From: Sedimenticola sp.
GTDB lineage: Bacteria; Pseudomonadota; Gammaproteobacteria; Chromatiales; Chromatiaceae
Assembly: GCA_027026755.1 (NCBI GenBank)
Contig: JALVNE010000014.1
Coordinates: 1-53,609, forward strand
Length of the DNA stretch: 53,609 nucleotides
Direction: 5' to 3'
Shown here piece after piece: positions 25,484 to 34,230 of this stretch. Under the pieces are notes generated by a model that saw only the letters and a list, made by a program, of their open reading frames with translations, had not been told where the DNA came from and did not search any database. The position numbers were made by a program, and so were the translations under genes. The stretch's first letter is position 1. Every line of letters begins with the position of its first letter.

Positions 25484-25866
25484 GCGATACACCCAAGCCC
25501 GTGAACATCACGGCGCACACCAGGTCACACAACCTGGAAATCAGCTTCGACGACGGAAGCCATTTCACTTACCCGGCGGAGCTATTGCGCGTGTACTCCC
25601 CTTCCGCCGAAGTCAGGGGCCACTGGGGCCAGGGCGCCAAGCTGCAGCTGGACAAGCAGGACGTGAACATCACCGACATCAAACCCGTAGGCCAGTACGC
25701 CATCAAGATATTCTTCGATGATGGACACGACTCAGGGCTCTACGACTGGGGCTATCTGTACGACCTGGGACGAAAGCAGGCCATCTACTGGACGCAATAC
25801 CTGGACAAACTGGCCCAGGCGGGACACAAGCGCCAGCCGCCGTCCTGGAAAAATGAAGACGAATAA
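25480..25866 (+). CDS. DUF971 protein
   Basis: A 128-residue protein. The pattern LEISFDDGSHFTYPAELLR, then KIFFDDGHDSGLYDWGYL, is the DUF971 domain that also forms the N-terminal part of gamma-butyrobetaine hydroxylase. Stand-alone DUF971 proteins are common in proteobacteria, and their role is not settled (an Fe-S assembly connection has been suggested for some). It overlaps hemH by ATGA, so the two are translationally coupled. It is convergent with the CinA-like gene only eight bases away. Confidence 0.88.
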   Translation: MSDTPKPVNITAHTRSHNLEISFDDGSHFTYPAELLRVYSPSAEVRGHWGQGAKLQLDKQDVNITDIKPVGQYAIKIFFDDGHDSGLYDWGYLYDLGRKQAIYWTQYLDKLAQAGHKRQPPSWKNEDE

Positions 25867-25873
25867 CTGAGGA

Positions 25874-26608
25874 CTAGCCGGTCGGCTGGTCCGTGCGAAT
25901 CCCCTGTTCGCGCAGTGCCTGCTGCAGCTCCTGAAAAGCCGCCGGCACTTCCTCCCCACCCCGAAAACCAAGCTCGACGAAAGGCGCCTTTCCCATGCGG
26001 GGCAGACTGAACAGCTTCAGCCGGGGCCATTTCCGGGTCAGCTGCTGCAAAAGCGGCATGAGTTCGTTTTCCGACACTCCGTAGGTGCGCAGGGAAAGCT
26101 CCTGCTCCGGGCTTTCCTCTGCAGGATAGTAGCTGTCCAGCACCCATTCACCCATGGGATGGGCCATGTCGGGAAAGCCGGGCAGGAAATAATGTTCACG
26201 AATGGAAAAACCCGGCACCTTGTTCACCGGATTGGGAACCAGGGAACTGCCCTCGGGCAGGTCCGCCATGCGGATACGGTGCGGCCAGGCGCTGTCGGGA
26301 AACTGCTCCTCTATCAGCCTGGCTGCTTCAGAATGTCGAACCAGGGGCAGGCCCGCAGCTTTTGCCGCGCACGCACGGGTATGGTCGTCCGGCGTGGCGC
26401 CGATTCCCCCGCAGGAAAAGGCTGGCTCTCCCGCTTCCATGCTCTGCCGGAACTGGCGCACCAGAATTTCCGGCTCATCCGGCAATATCTGCACCCAATG
26501 CAAGGCATGTCCTCTGGCCTGCAATAGGCGGCGGAACCCTTCCACATGGGTATCGCGCCGGCGACCGCTGAGAATTTCATCCCCGATGACGTACAGGCCG
26601 AACTTCAT
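25874..26608 (-). CDS. CinA/MoaB-type molybdopterin-binding domain protein
   Basis: A 244-residue protein that starts MKFGLYVIGDEILSGR and has the GGIGATPDDHTR loop near residues 67-78. These are the hallmarks of the MoCF/CinA N-terminal (COG1058-type) fold. There is no C-terminal nicotinamide-nucleotide deamidase domain, so it is not full CinA; the function of such stand-alone proteins is not established. The start overlaps the stop of the thioredoxin-fold gene upstream (26605-26608), so both form a two-gene unit. Confidence 0.87.
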   Translation of the reverse strand: MKFGLYVIGDEILSGRRRDTHVEGFRRLLQARGHALHWVQILPDEPEILVRQFRQSMEAGEPAFSCGGIGATPDDHTRACAAKAAGLPLVRHSEAARLIEEQFPDSAWPHRIRMADLPEGSSLVPNPVNKVPGFSIREHYFLPGFPDMAHPMGEWVLDSYYPAEESPEQELSLRTYGVSENELMPLLQQLTRKWPRLKLFSLPRMGKAPFVELGFRGGEEVPAAFQELQQALREQGIRTDQPTG

Positions 26609-27054
26609 GTCGGCCTCCCGGACAATCTGTTCAGGGCCCTGTGAATGGACTGGGCCACATAGTAGTAATACATCTCGATGGTATTCACGCCAGTCATCTG
26701 CTTCGCAAGCTCCCGGCCGTCCGGGCCGAGAAACAGCAGCGTGGGGGTGACGAAGACCCCGTAGTCGTGAGCAAAATCCGCCGCCTCCTTGGTTTTCCCC
26801 TGAAAATCGACGATCTGCTCACCCTCATCCATGGCCATCTCCCGAATCAGGATTTCATCCCGGAAATCACCTCCCAGAATCATGGGACGAATGACCTCCT
26901 CCTTGAGCAGATGGCAGTAGGGACAATCCGTCTGCGAAACCAGCAACATGATGACCCGCCGCTCCCGGCGCGCTCTTTGCGCCAGGGCGTGGAAGTCCCT
27001 GACCCGGATAATCGGTATTTCTGACAATGTTGTCCCCAGGTGGATAAAACGCAT
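26605..27054 (-). CDS. Thioredoxin-fold protein with CPYC motif
   Basis: A 149-residue protein with LLVSQTDCPYCHLLKEEV at about 37-54 and the cis-Pro segment GVFVTPTLLFL near 101-111, both typical of the thioredoxin fold. There is no clear signal peptide, so it may be cytoplasmic, although SoxW- or DsbD-like relatives work in the periplasm. The CPYC site, shared with glutaredoxins, suggests a thiol-disulfide or reductive role. It heads the unit with the CinA-like gene (ATGA overlap). Confidence 0.82.
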   Translation of the reverse strand: MRFIHLGTTLSEIPIIRVRDFHALAQRARRERRVIMLLVSQTDCPYCHLLKEEVIRPMILGGDFRDEILIREMAMDEGEQIVDFQGKTKEAADFAHDYGVFVTPTLLFLGPDGRELAKQMTGVNTIEMYYYYVAQSIHRALNRLSGRPT

Positions 27055-27087
27055 ATTGTATCCACAATCGAGCCAGGGGTCGCATTA

Positions 27088-27182
27088 AGGGTCGGAGTCG
27101 AATCAGCCCCAAGCCGCTGCCGGAAACAAAAGCCGATAATTCCCGAATCCTGACCAACATCGTCCTCATTTGACTCTGCCCC
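27088..27182. repeat. Degenerate copy C of the ~68-bp inverted-terminal-repeat element
   Basis: The left arm GGGTCGGAGTCGAAT (27089-27103) and right arm ATTTGACTCTGCCCC (27168-27182) are recognisable but each has mismatches, and the interior is longer than in other copies. It lies between divergent genes, so it is within the upstream region of yciB. Confidence 0.68.
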
Positions 27183-27295
27183 CGTCCATAGGCGTCCCGA
27201 AAGGCACCTTCCCGTATTTTCTGCCGGAACGGCAACTTTTTGCTACCATAGCGGTCTATTCTGGAGCTTCCGGAACCCATGACAACAATCATTCC

Positions 27296-27841
27296 ATGAA
27301 ACTGTTCGCCGACTTTCTCCCGGTCATCGTATTCTTCGTGGCCTACAAGCTGTGGGGCATGTATATTGCCACCGGCCTGTTCATCGCCGCTTCCCTGCTG
27401 CACATGACATGGCACTACCGTGTTCATGGCAAGGTGGAAACCATGCAATGGGTCACCCTGGCCCTGGTACTGATATTTGGCGGCGCCACCCTGTTGTTCC
27501 ATGATCCCCTGTTCTTCAAGTGGAAACCCACGGTGGTGAACTGGCTGTTTGCCGTGGCATTTCTCGGTTCCGGTCTGTTCATGGAACGCAGTCTGCTGCA
27601 GCGCATGATGGACCAGGCCATCAGCCTGCCCCAACCGGTCTGGTCACAGCTCAATCTGGCCTGGGTGTTGTTCTTCATCGCATCGGGAGCCGCCAACCTC
27701 TATGTTGCCTACAACTATCCCGAAGACACCTGGGTGAACTTCAAGCTGTTCGGCATGCTGGGGCTGACCCTGGCATTCATGATCCTGCAGGGCCTCTATC
27801 TGGCCCGTTACATTCAACCTGCGAAAGAGGAAAACAACTGA
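27296..27841 (+). CDS. yciB: Inner-membrane septation protein A (YciB)
   Basis: A 181-residue membrane protein with about five hydrophobic segments. The N-terminus MKLFADFLPVIVFFVAYKL and the pattern FKWKPTVVNWLF, then NLAWVLFFI, are YciB/IspA signatures; YciB affects septation and envelope synthesis. The ATG at 27296 is preferred because longer frames enter the repeat and upstream region. It is directly followed by yciI, as in E. coli. Confidence 0.95.
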   Translation: MKLFADFLPVIVFFVAYKLWGMYIATGLFIAASLLHMTWHYRVHGKVETMQWVTLALVLIFGGATLLFHDPLFFKWKPTVVNWLFAVAFLGSGLFMERSLLQRMMDQAISLPQPVWSQLNLAWVLFFIASGAANLYVAYNYPEDTWVNFKLFGMLGLTLAFMILQGLYLARYIQPAKEENN

Positions 27842-28144
27842 ATGCTGTATTCCATTGTCGCCACAGACCACGAAGACAGTCTCGAAGCCCGTTTGGCAGC
27901 CCGGCCGGCACACCTGGAACGGCTCAAGGCCCTGCAGGCCGAGGGGCGATTGCTACTGGCCGGCCCCAACCCGGCCATCGACGCCAATGACCCAGGTCCC
28001 GCCGGCTTTACCGGCAGCCTCATCGTTGCTGAATTTCCCAGTCTCAAGGACGCCGAGGACTGGGCCGCTCTAGACCCTTATGTATCTTCCGGCGTCTATG
28101 AACACGTTTCCATCAAACCTTTCAGGAAAGTATTACCAGAATGA
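27842..28144 (+). CDS. yciI: YciI-like protein
   Basis: A 100-residue protein of the YciI superfamily (small ferredoxin-like fold, related to muconolactone isomerase-like proteins). [17 protein letters not shown], with His near the N-terminus, and [16 protein letters not shown] near the end are family features. It starts one base after the yciB stop and overlaps the PPIase start by ATGA. The enzymatic role of YciI is unclear. Confidence 0.92.
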   Translation: MLYSIVATDHEDSLEARLAARPAHLERLKALQAEGRLLLAGPNPAIDANDPGPAGFTGSLIVAEFPSLKDAEDWAALDPYVSSGVYEHVSIKPFRKVLPE

Positions 28145-29040
28145 AAATATCCATGATCAAGAACATCAAAACCTGCGCGGTCGCTCTGGCCATCAGCGCC
28201 CTGTTACCCATGCTTTCCATCGCGGAAGAAAACGCCCCGAAGGAAGACAAAGCACCGGCGCCCCAGACCATCGTGACCATCAACGGAGAACCCGTAACCG
28301 ACCTCGAAGTCTTGGCCTTCAACGCCCTGCAGGGCAACCAGAACAAGCTGGACAGCCAGCAGGCCCAGGTGCAGCTGCTCAATCAGCTGGTGAACACCAC
28401 CCTCCTGGCCCAGGCAGCCGAGAAGGAAGGCGTGGACAAGCTGCCACAGGTCCTTGCCGCGCTGAAAATGACCAGAATCCAGGTACTGGCGGAAGCCAAG
28501 GTGAACGACTATTTCGCCAAACATCCTGTCACCGACGAGGAGATCAAGGCGGCCTATGAAAAGCGCTTCACCAAGGAGGCCCTGCAGGAATACAAGGTCA
28601 GCCACATTCTGGTCAAGGAAGAACAGGAGGCAAAGGACATCATTGCTGCTCTGGAAAAGGGCGAAGCATTCGACAAGCTGGCCAAGGAACACTCCCTGGA
28701 CAGCAGCAAGGATGCCGGCGGCGAACTGGGTTGGGTGGGCCGCAACCAGGTGGTCAAACCCTTCGGCGATGCCATGAGCACCTTGAAAAAGGGTGAGTTC
28801 AGCAAGACGCCAGTGAAATCACAGTTCGGCTGGCATGTCATCCTCGTGGAAGACATTCGCGCCCAGGAGCCCCCTCCCCTGGATCAGGTAAAGGAGCAGT
28901 TCCGTATCCAGTTGCAGCAACAACAGCTTGCCAAGCTGGTTTCCGAAATGCGTAGCAAAGCCAAAGTGGAAGTGGCCGGCGCGGAAAAAGCCACCAAAGC
29001 CCCGGCACCGGAGGCAAAGCCCGCACCACAGGCAAAATAG
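28141..29040 (+). CDS. Periplasmic parvulin-type peptidyl-prolyl cis-trans isomerase
   Basis: A 299-residue protein with a signal peptide (about 1-28, ending SIAEEN), an N-terminal SurA/PrsA-like helical region, and a parvulin domain at about 148-245 (YKVSHILVK, then [13 protein letters not shown], then [13 protein letters not shown]). It should isomerise prolyl bonds and chaperone proteins in the periplasm. The C-terminal tail is low complexity, rich in Ala, Pro and Lys. It follows yciI by ATGA, and a strong terminator comes 21 bases after the stop. Confidence 0.9.
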   Translation: MKISMIKNIKTCAVALAISALLPMLSIAEENAPKEDKAPAPQTIVTINGEPVTDLEVLAFNALQGNQNKLDSQQAQVQLLNQLVNTTLLAQAAEKEGVDKLPQVLAALKMTRIQVLAEAKVNDYFAKHPVTDEEIKAAYEKRFTKEALQEYKVSHILVKEEQEAKDIIAALEKGEAFDKLAKEHSLDSSKDAGGELGWVGRNQVVKPFGDAMSTLKKGEFSKTPVKSQFGWHVILVEDIRAQEPPPLDQVKEQFRIQLQQQQLAKLVSEMRSKAKVEVAGAEKATKAPAPEAKPAPQAK

Positions 29041-29061
29041 GCCGCTGCCTGAACAAAGCAG

Positions 29062-29090
29062 AAAAGCCCGGTCCGAAGCCGGGCTTTTTT
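29062..29090 (+). terminator. Rho-independent terminator after the yciB-yciI-PPIase operon
   Basis: Stem AAAAGCCCGG (29062-29071) and CCGGGCTTTT (29079-29088) around a 7-base loop, with six T residues at its end (29085-29090). A textbook intrinsic terminator. Confidence 0.9.
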
Positions 29091-29116
29091 GTTGCATGGG
29101 CGGGAGAAGCTGGTCT

Positions 29117-29410
29117 TCAGTCTTCGGGGGCATCCTTGTTCAACCCACCAATCTTAGAAATGGGAATGACCTCCGCTTCCCGCTTTTCATCCTTGAAATA
29201 GGGACGCTGGCGGGCCTCCCCCGCCGCATCCGCCAGCTCCATCTCCCTGGCCGCAATCAGGCGCAGGCACTGCCGGATGTCCTCTATGGTGTTGGCGGAC
29301 AACGGATGCTTCATGGTTTTGAATTCGGGGGTCGTGTCCTTGATCACGCTGGCAAGCACCTTGCGCATGACCATGAGGATATCTCTTTCCTTACGGCTTT
29401 CTTCATTCAT
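29117..29410 (-). CDS. Conserved hypothetical protein downstream of rpoS
   Basis: A 97-residue soluble, charged protein that I cannot assign. The segment MKHPLSANTIEDIRQCLRL and the ending GGLNKDAPED look conserved rather than random, and the reading frame has normal codon use. Short proteins of this kind have sometimes been labelled as ScpA-like, but no ScpA domain is apparent and I do not adopt that label. It is on the same strand as rpoS, 69 bp downstream. Confidence 0.68.
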   Translation of the reverse strand: MNEESRKERDILMVMRKVLASVIKDTTPEFKTMKHPLSANTIEDIRQCLRLIAAREMELADAAGEARQRPYFKDEKREAEVIPISKIGGLNKDAPED

Positions 29411-29457
29411 TGGAACATCTCACGATAATCGGCAATCAGCCAAGGATACCTGAACCC

Positions 29458-29480
29458 AATCCCTGCATTCCACAGGGATT
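29458..29480 (-). terminator. Hairpin immediately after rpoS
   Basis: AATCCCTG and CAGGGATT pair over eight bases around a 7-base loop; the stem includes the last base of the rpoS stop codon. No T-run follows on the minus strand, so its strength as a terminator is uncertain. Confidence 0.35.
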
Positions 29481-30379
29481 CAGTCGAACAAGTTTTCCGC
29501 ATCGAAGCCCTGTTGTTCCAGGATCACCCGCAGCCGTCGCAGGGCATCGATCTGGATCTGACGCACCCTTTCACGGGTAACCCCCAGTTCACTGGCCACC
29601 TGCTCCAGGGTGGAATTGTCATAGCCCTGCAGGCCGAACCTGCGCATCACCACTTCCCGCTGGTTGGGATTGAGCTTGTCCAGCCAGCGTTCCAGGTGTG
29701 CCTGTATATCCTCGGCAAGCAGGTGTTCCGTGGGTTCCTCCACCGAGGCGTCGGCAATGGCATCCACCAGCGGCTTGTCGCTGTCCCGCCCGTGAGGCAC
29801 GTCCACGGAGGAAATGCGTTCATTGAAGCCCAACATGCGCTCCACGTCCTGCAAGGGCTTGTCCAGGAGATCCGCAATCTCCTCGGCGCTGGGTTCATGG
29901 TCCAGTTGCTGGGAAAGACGGCTGGCTGCCCGGAGGTAGGTATTGATCTCCTTCACCACGTGAATCGGCAGGCGTATGGTACGGGTCTGGTTCATGATGG
30001 CCCGTTCTATGGTCTGGCGTATCCACCAGGTGGCATAGGTGGAGAAACGGAAACCGCGTTCCGGGTCGAATTTCTCCACGGCACGAATCAGGCCCAGGTT
30101 TCCTTCTTCGATGAGATCGAGCAGAGGGAGCCCCCTGTTCAGATAGCGCCGGGCAATCTTCACCACCAGGCGAAGATTGCTCTCTATCATGCGCTTGCGG
30201 GCCGCATCATCTCCCCTGGCAATGGCCCGGGCAAGCGCCACCTCCTCTTCCGCGGTGAGCAGCTTGGCAGCGCCGATTTCCCGCAGGTACAGGCGAGTGG
30301 CGTCCATGTTCTCGTCGTGATCGACCGCTTCCCGCTGCGGCTCTCCGATTTTTCCACCACTACTCTCGTTTCTTGCCAT
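29480..30379 (-). CDS. rpoS: RNA polymerase sigma factor RpoS
   Basis: A 299-residue stationary-phase and general-stress sigma factor. Region 1.2 ([19 protein letters not shown]) begins near residue 28. Region 2 has the [26 protein letters not shown] and YATWWIRQ elements. Region 4.2 has [18 protein letters not shown]. The ATG at 30379 fits the family, and the extra upstream residues of a longer frame do not. The nlpD gene is 98 bp upstream on the same strand, so a promoter within nlpD, as in E. coli, is likely but not visible by eye. Confidence 0.97.
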   Translation of the reverse strand: MARNESSGGKIGEPQREAVDHDENMDATRLYLREIGAAKLLTAEEEVALARAIARGDDAARKRMIESNLRLVVKIARRYLNRGLPLLDLIEEGNLGLIRAVEKFDPERGFRFSTYATWWIRQTIERAIMNQTRTIRLPIHVVKEINTYLRAASRLSQQLDHEPSAEEIADLLDKPLQDVERMLGFNERISSVDVPHGRDSDKPLVDAIADASVEEPTEHLLAEDIQAHLERWLDKLNPNQREVVMRRFGLQGYDNSTLEQVASELGVTRERVRQIQIDALRRLRVILEQQGFDAENLFD

Positions 30380-30477
30380 GCACTTTCCCACTCTTGGCCG
30401 CACGCCACGGGTCCGGCTGCAGATTCGCCGTCTCCTCCTCCGCTGGTGCTCACGGGAATCGCCAGCCTGGAACGGCG

Positions 30478-31329
30478 TCAGCGCGGCAGATATTTCAGGG
30501 GATCCACCGGTTTCCCATACCGCCGTATCTCGAAATACAGCAGCGGCACGCTCTGATTGGTCACACCCATATCGGAAATATGTTGTCCGCGGGAAACCTT
30601 TTCCCCTTCTTTCACCCGCAAGCGGCTGTTGTGACCGTAAGCACTCAGATACTTGTTGTTGTGTTTGATGATGATAAGCTGTCCGTAACCGATGAGTCCA
30701 CTACCAACATAGACAACCTGCCCCGCCTCGGCGGCAACGATCTTTTGACCTTTCCTGCCGCCGATCCTGATGCCGCCCCTGGAGGCATCATTGGAAGCGA
30801 AACGGGACAGGATCCGGCCGCGCACCGGCCACTGCCAGTGCAAGGAACCCACGACTGTCTTGCCGGGCCTCTTTGTGGGCGAATTCTTTGTCGAGGGCGC
30901 CGGCGGCTTGGACTTTCCCGGCCTGCTGGTCACGGATTTGTTGGGAGAAACCGGCTTTCGGTATTTGTGCCCTTTGGCTGCCGGTCCAGGCTTGCTGCGT
31001 CTGGGCGGTGGAAACAGGCGTATCCGCTGGCCAGGGTAGATGGTGTAGGGAGGTTTCAGGCCGTTCCAGCGCGCCAGGCTGCGATAGTCCAGGCCCGCGC
31101 GCCAGGCGATGGAATACAGGCTGTCGCCCTTGCGCACGCGATAATAGCCGCCGAGTTTCCGGGCGGGAGGCTTGGCCCGGGCGGGAGGCTTGGCCCGGGC
31201 GACAGGCGACGCTTTCTTTTCCGACACTTTGTGCGTGGCGCAGCCGCTCATCATGCCCGGCGCCATCAACGACAGCAGGATGGCAAGAAGCAGTCTTGTC
31301 GACAAATTGGTGCGGAGAACAGCGATCAA
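30478..31329 (-). CDS. nlpD: NlpD-like lipoprotein: LysM plus degenerate LytM domain
   Basis: A 283-residue outer-membrane lipoprotein candidate. Signal peptide with lipobox MSGC (Cys about residue 29), LysM domain ([17 protein letters not shown], about 60-105), a Pro/Lys-rich linker and a LytM (M23) domain (about 165-280). The metal-binding His of active M23 enzymes is missing: LLYFEIR replaces the usual LHFEI, so it should activate an amidase (as NlpD does for AmiC) rather than cut peptidoglycan. The start appears to be TTG at 31329 with GGGGGA upstream; no in-frame ATG lies before the signal peptide. It lies upstream of rpoS. Confidence 0.93.
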   Translation of the reverse strand: MIAVLRTNLSTRLLLAILLSLMAPGMMSGCATHKVSEKKASPVARAKPPARAKPPARKLGGYYRVRKGDSLYSIAWRAGLDYRSLARWNGLKPPYTIYPGQRIRLFPPPRRSKPGPAAKGHKYRKPVSPNKSVTSRPGKSKPPAPSTKNSPTKRPGKTVVGSLHWQWPVRGRILSRFASNDASRGGIRIGGRKGQKIVAAEAGQVVYVGSGLIGYGQLIIIKHNNKYLSAYGHNSRLRVKEGEKVSRGQHISDMGVTNQSVPLLYFEIRRYGKPVDPLKYLPR

Positions 31330-31357
31330 TCCATCCCCCGTATGCCCACGGTTCCGT

Positions 31358-31939
31358 TCATCGAATCTTCACCACGATCGCTGCCACAATGACGACCACG
31401 ACAACCGACCAACCTATCAGGTCCATGTATTTGTGCAGTTTCTCTTCCATGGGTTTTCCTCCCCAGGCCATGAGCGCAGCCACCAGCGAAAAACGCCCTC
31501 CCCGACCGATCAATGATGCAATGACGAAAGGCAGAAAGCTCATGGAGATGACCCCCGCCGTGATGGTGAATATCTTGTAGGGAATGGGAGAAAAACCGGC
31601 AATGAATATGGCCCAGAATCCCCAGTCATCGAACCAGGCGCGCACCTGCAGGTATTCTTCATAATAACCGAGGTCATGCAGCAGGGGCTCGATGAAATCG
31701 AAAGCCCAAAGACCGATGCCATAGCCCGCAATGCCGCCAGCAACGGAAGCCAGGGTGGTTATCAGGGCAAACCACCAGGCCCGGTCGGGACGGGCCAGGC
31801 TCATGGGGGCGAGCATCACGTCCGGCGGCACCGGAAAGAAAGAGGACTCGGCAAAACTCAAGCCGCCCAGATACCAGGGTGCCCTGGGATGTCTCGCCCA
31901 CTGCATGGCGCGAGCATAGAGGGAAGAAAAAATTTTCAA
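31358..31939 (-). CDS. DedA/VTT-family (YqaA-like) membrane protein
   Basis: A 193-residue inner-membrane protein. FAESSFFPVPPDVMLAP near residues 30-46 and GFSPIPYKIFTI near 112-123 are signatures of the YqaA branch of the VTT/DedA family. Members of the wider family act as lipid scramblases or transporters, including flippase roles for undecaprenyl phosphate; this branch is not well defined. It overlaps pcm upstream by 4 bp and lies before nlpD. The placement between pcm and nlpD is not the E. coli order. Confidence 0.9.
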   Translation of the reverse strand: MKIFSSLYARAMQWARHPRAPWYLGGLSFAESSFFPVPPDVMLAPMSLARPDRAWWFALITTLASVAGGIAGYGIGLWAFDFIEPLLHDLGYYEEYLQVRAWFDDWGFWAIFIAGFSPIPYKIFTITAGVISMSFLPFVIASLIGRGGRFSLVAALMAWGGKPMEEKLHKYMDLIGWSVVVVVIVAAIVVKIR

Positions 31940-32601
31940 GTTTCCGTCCCTCCGAGCAGGGGAACGAATCGCACTGGCTCCAGCATCTCGGTGTCATAGC
32001 CTGTTGCGGTGCGGGTGACTTTTACCAGCGCCTGAACACCCCCCTGGCCAATGGGAATGATCATGCGCCCGCCGGGGCGCAGCTGCTCCACCAGAGTGCG
32101 AGGAATGCCCTCGGGCGCTGCGGTGACGATGATGCCATCGTAAGGAGAAAATTCCGGTAACCCCAGGCCGCCATCGGAATGCTTGGGATGAATATTGCGC
32201 AATTTGAGCAAGCGAAACCGCTGCTTGGCCTGTTCCAACAGGGTGGCGATGCGCTCCACCGTATAGATACGGCGAACCAGAGGCGCCAGCACTGCCGTCT
32301 GGTACCCGGAACCGGTACCCACTTCCAGGACCTTGTCCAGGTTTTCGCCTTCCAGCAAGGCCTCGGTCATGCGGGCCACGATGTAAGGCTGGGAAATGGT
32401 CTGGGAGCGGCCGATGGGCAGCGCCGTATTCTCGTAAGCCCGGCTGGCCAGGGCTTCGTCCACGAAGATGTGCCTGGGAACCTGGGCCATCACCTGCAAC
32501 ACCCGCTCGTCACGTATGCCTTCGTCCCGCAGCTGCTGCACCAGGCGCTCGCGGGTGCGCTCCGAGGTCATGCCCTGACCGTTCTGTGAATGCGCGATCA
32601 C
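31936..32601 (-). CDS. pcm: Protein-L-isoaspartate O-methyltransferase
   Basis: A 221-residue repair enzyme that methylates isoaspartyl residues in aged proteins using SAM. The SAM motif VLEVGTGSGYQTAVLA (about 92-107) and the conserved GRSQTISQPYIVA (about 63-76) are present. The GTG at 32601 is chosen because GGAGG from the end of surE lies nine bases upstream; an ATG at 32571 would remove ten residues. It follows surE by 4 bp, the typical stationary-phase survival pair. Confidence 0.96.
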   Translation of the reverse strand: MIAHSQNGQGMTSERTRERLVQQLRDEGIRDERVLQVMAQVPRHIFVDEALASRAYENTALPIGRSQTISQPYIVARMTEALLEGENLDKVLEVGTGSGYQTAVLAPLVRRIYTVERIATLLEQAKQRFRLLKLRNIHPKHSDGGLGLPEFSPYDGIIVTAAPEGIPRTLVEQLRPGGRMIIPIGQGGVQALVKVTRTATGYDTEMLEPVRFVPLLGGTET

Positions 32602-32605
32602 GACA

Positions 32606-33349
32606 TCAGTCCTCCAGCCAGTGCCGCAGGGGATCGATGGCCTGATGGCGGGTCAGGTCCACCTGCAGGGGCGTAATGGACACACAGCCCTGGCGCAGGG
32701 CATGAAAATCCGTGCCCGGCCCCGCATCCTGCTCCGGCCCGGCAGGGCCCACCCAGTAGATGGGACGGCCACGCGGGTCCAGTTCCCGAACCACGGGTTC
32801 CGCCTTGTGACGATGGCCGAGGCGGGTGATGCAAAAACCCTGGATCTCTTCCATGGGCAGATCCGGCACATTCACATTGAGAATGGATTCAGCCGCCAGC
32901 GGCTTGCGCTGCAAACGCCGGATGAGCTGCAGCGCCACCTGCGCGCCGGTTTCGAAATGCCTGGGCGCGTGAGAAGCCATGGATACGGCCATGGCGGGAT
33001 AACCGAGAAAACGCCCTTCGGTGGCAGCCGCCACCGTCCCGGAATAGATCACGTCGTCTCCCATGTTGGCGCCAGCATTGATACCGGCAACGACCATGTC
33101 CGGTTCCTGCTCCAGCAGACCTGTGATGGCAAGGTGCACGCAGTCCGTGGGGGTGCCTTCCACCCGGATGACACCGTCATCCATACTGTGGGCACGGATG
33201 GGCATTTCCAGGGTCAGCGAATTGCTGGCGCCGCTCCGGTCCCTGTCCGGCGCCACGACCACCACTTCCGCCACGGTTTCCAGGGCTGCCGCCAGCGCCT
33301 TCAGTCCCGGCGCCTGGTAGCCGTCATCATTGCTCAACAGTATTCGCAT
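32606..33349 (-). CDS. surE: 5'-nucleotidase SurE
   Basis: A 247-residue nucleoside-monophosphate phosphatase. The N-terminus [16 protein letters not shown] holds the metal-binding SNDDG motif, GASNSLT near residue 39 and a [16 protein letters not shown] loop near 91-106. It begins the surE-pcm-yqaA-nlpD-rpoS run. Divergent from the smr gene with a 100-bp spacer. Confidence 0.97.
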   Translation of the reverse strand: MRILLSNDDGYQAPGLKALAAALETVAEVVVVAPDRDRSGASNSLTLEMPIRAHSMDDGVIRVEGTPTDCVHLAITGLLEQEPDMVVAGINAGANMGDDVIYSGTVAAATEGRFLGYPAMAVSMASHAPRHFETGAQVALQLIRRLQRKPLAAESILNVNVPDLPMEEIQGFCITRLGHRHKAEPVVRELDPRGRPIYWVGPAGPEQDAGPGTDFHALRQGCVSITPLQVDLTRHQAIDPLRHWLED

Positions 33350-33437
33350 CGCGCAATTCTAACCGAAACCGGCGGGGGTAACACACTTGAATGCCCTTTC
33401 ATGAATGCCCCCACAAGGCAGTCCTGTAACGGTTGGG

Positions 33438-33443
33438 TATAAT
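33438..33443 (+). promoter_or_regulatory. Candidate -10 element for smr, implying a leaderless transcript
   Basis: TATAAT lies six bases before the ATG at 33450, so the transcription start would fall at or next to the start codon. A partial -35 (AAGGCA, 33415-33420) is 17 bp upstream. No Shine-Dalgarno sequence would then be present. Confidence 0.45.
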
Positions 33444-33449
33444 TTACGC

Positions 33450-33977
33450 ATGAATTCCGAAGACAAAGAATCCGACGACGAGTTCAGTGTTTTCCGCAAG
33501 GCCATGCAGGGGGTAAAGCCCCTGGAACACGACCGGGCCTCACCCTGGAAGCAGCGTCGGCGTCCGCTTCCCCTGGAGCCACGGGAGGAACAGGCGCCAG
33601 GCGAGGAATTTGCGGACACCCAGGAAGACACTCCGGATTTCCTGGAGTTTCGCCGCCCGGGGATTCAACATCGTCTCTGGTCGGACCTGCAACGCGGCGT
33701 GCTGGAGCCGGAAGCCACCCTGGACCTGCACGGTATGCGCGTCCGGGACGCGCGCCAGGCCCTGGGGCGGTTTCTGAACCAGAGCCTCAGCGCCAGACGG
33801 CGCTGCGTGCGCATCATCCACGGCAAGGGGCGGGGCTCCTCGCAACAGCCGGTGCTGAAACAGCGCCTCAATCAATGGCTGCCACAAAAGAAGGAAGTGT
33901 TGGCCTTCTGTTCCGCGCCGCGCTGGGACGGCGGCACGGGGGCCGTCTATGTGCTGCTTTCACGCAAGTGGGGCTGA
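33450..33977 (+). CDS. Smr-domain protein (SmrA-like)
   Basis: A 175-residue protein. Residues 1-85 are acidic/charged and low in structure; the Smr domain at about 90-172 carries LDLHGMRV and CVRIIHGKG, the motifs associated with nuclease or ribosome-linked activities of Smr proteins. The LDLHGM form and length suit the SmrA/SmrB group. It stands alone, downstream of the divergent surE start and followed by a repeat element 17 bases after the stop. Confidence 0.9.
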   Translation: MNSEDKESDDEFSVFRKAMQGVKPLEHDRASPWKQRRRPLPLEPREEQAPGEEFADTQEDTPDFLEFRRPGIQHRLWSDLQRGVLEPEATLDLHGMRVRDARQALGRFLNQSLSARRRCVRIIHGKGRGSSQQPVLKQRLNQWLPQKKEVLAFCSAPRWDGGTGAVYVLLSRKWG

Positions 33978-33994
33978 ATTTGGCGAGTAGTTAC

Positions 33995-34062
33995 GGGGTC
34001 GGAGTCAAATCAGGATGATGTCATGAAAATTCAGCGACTTGTGGGGATTTGACTCCGACCCC
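33995..34062. repeat. ~68-bp inverted-terminal-repeat element, copy D
   Basis: Perfect arms GGGGTCGGAGTCAAAT (33995-34010) and ATTTGACTCCGACCCC (34047-34062), length 68. The interior begins CAGGAT, as in copy E at 47 kb. Confidence 0.9.
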
Positions 34063-34150
34063 TGGTTTCTGCTTAACGGGTATACCCCATACCCTGTTTC
34101 TACCCAATAAATGCCTACCCGGACGATGCAGACTCACCCGCGCAGGTCGT

Positions 34151-34156
34151 TATAAT
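34151..34156 (+). promoter_or_regulatory. Candidate -10 element for the CZB protein gene
   Basis: Perfect TATAAT 75 bases upstream of the ATG at 34231. No convincing -35 is present. The ~75-nt leader contains a self-similar GGTCC/GGACC-poor sequence; nothing obvious folds strongly. Confidence 0.35.
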
Positions 34157-34230
34157 TCCGCGTTTTCCACCGTCCGTTTCATCCGAGAACGGTCCCACTT
34201 ACAACCATTGATGCAGAATCTGAACAAGAA

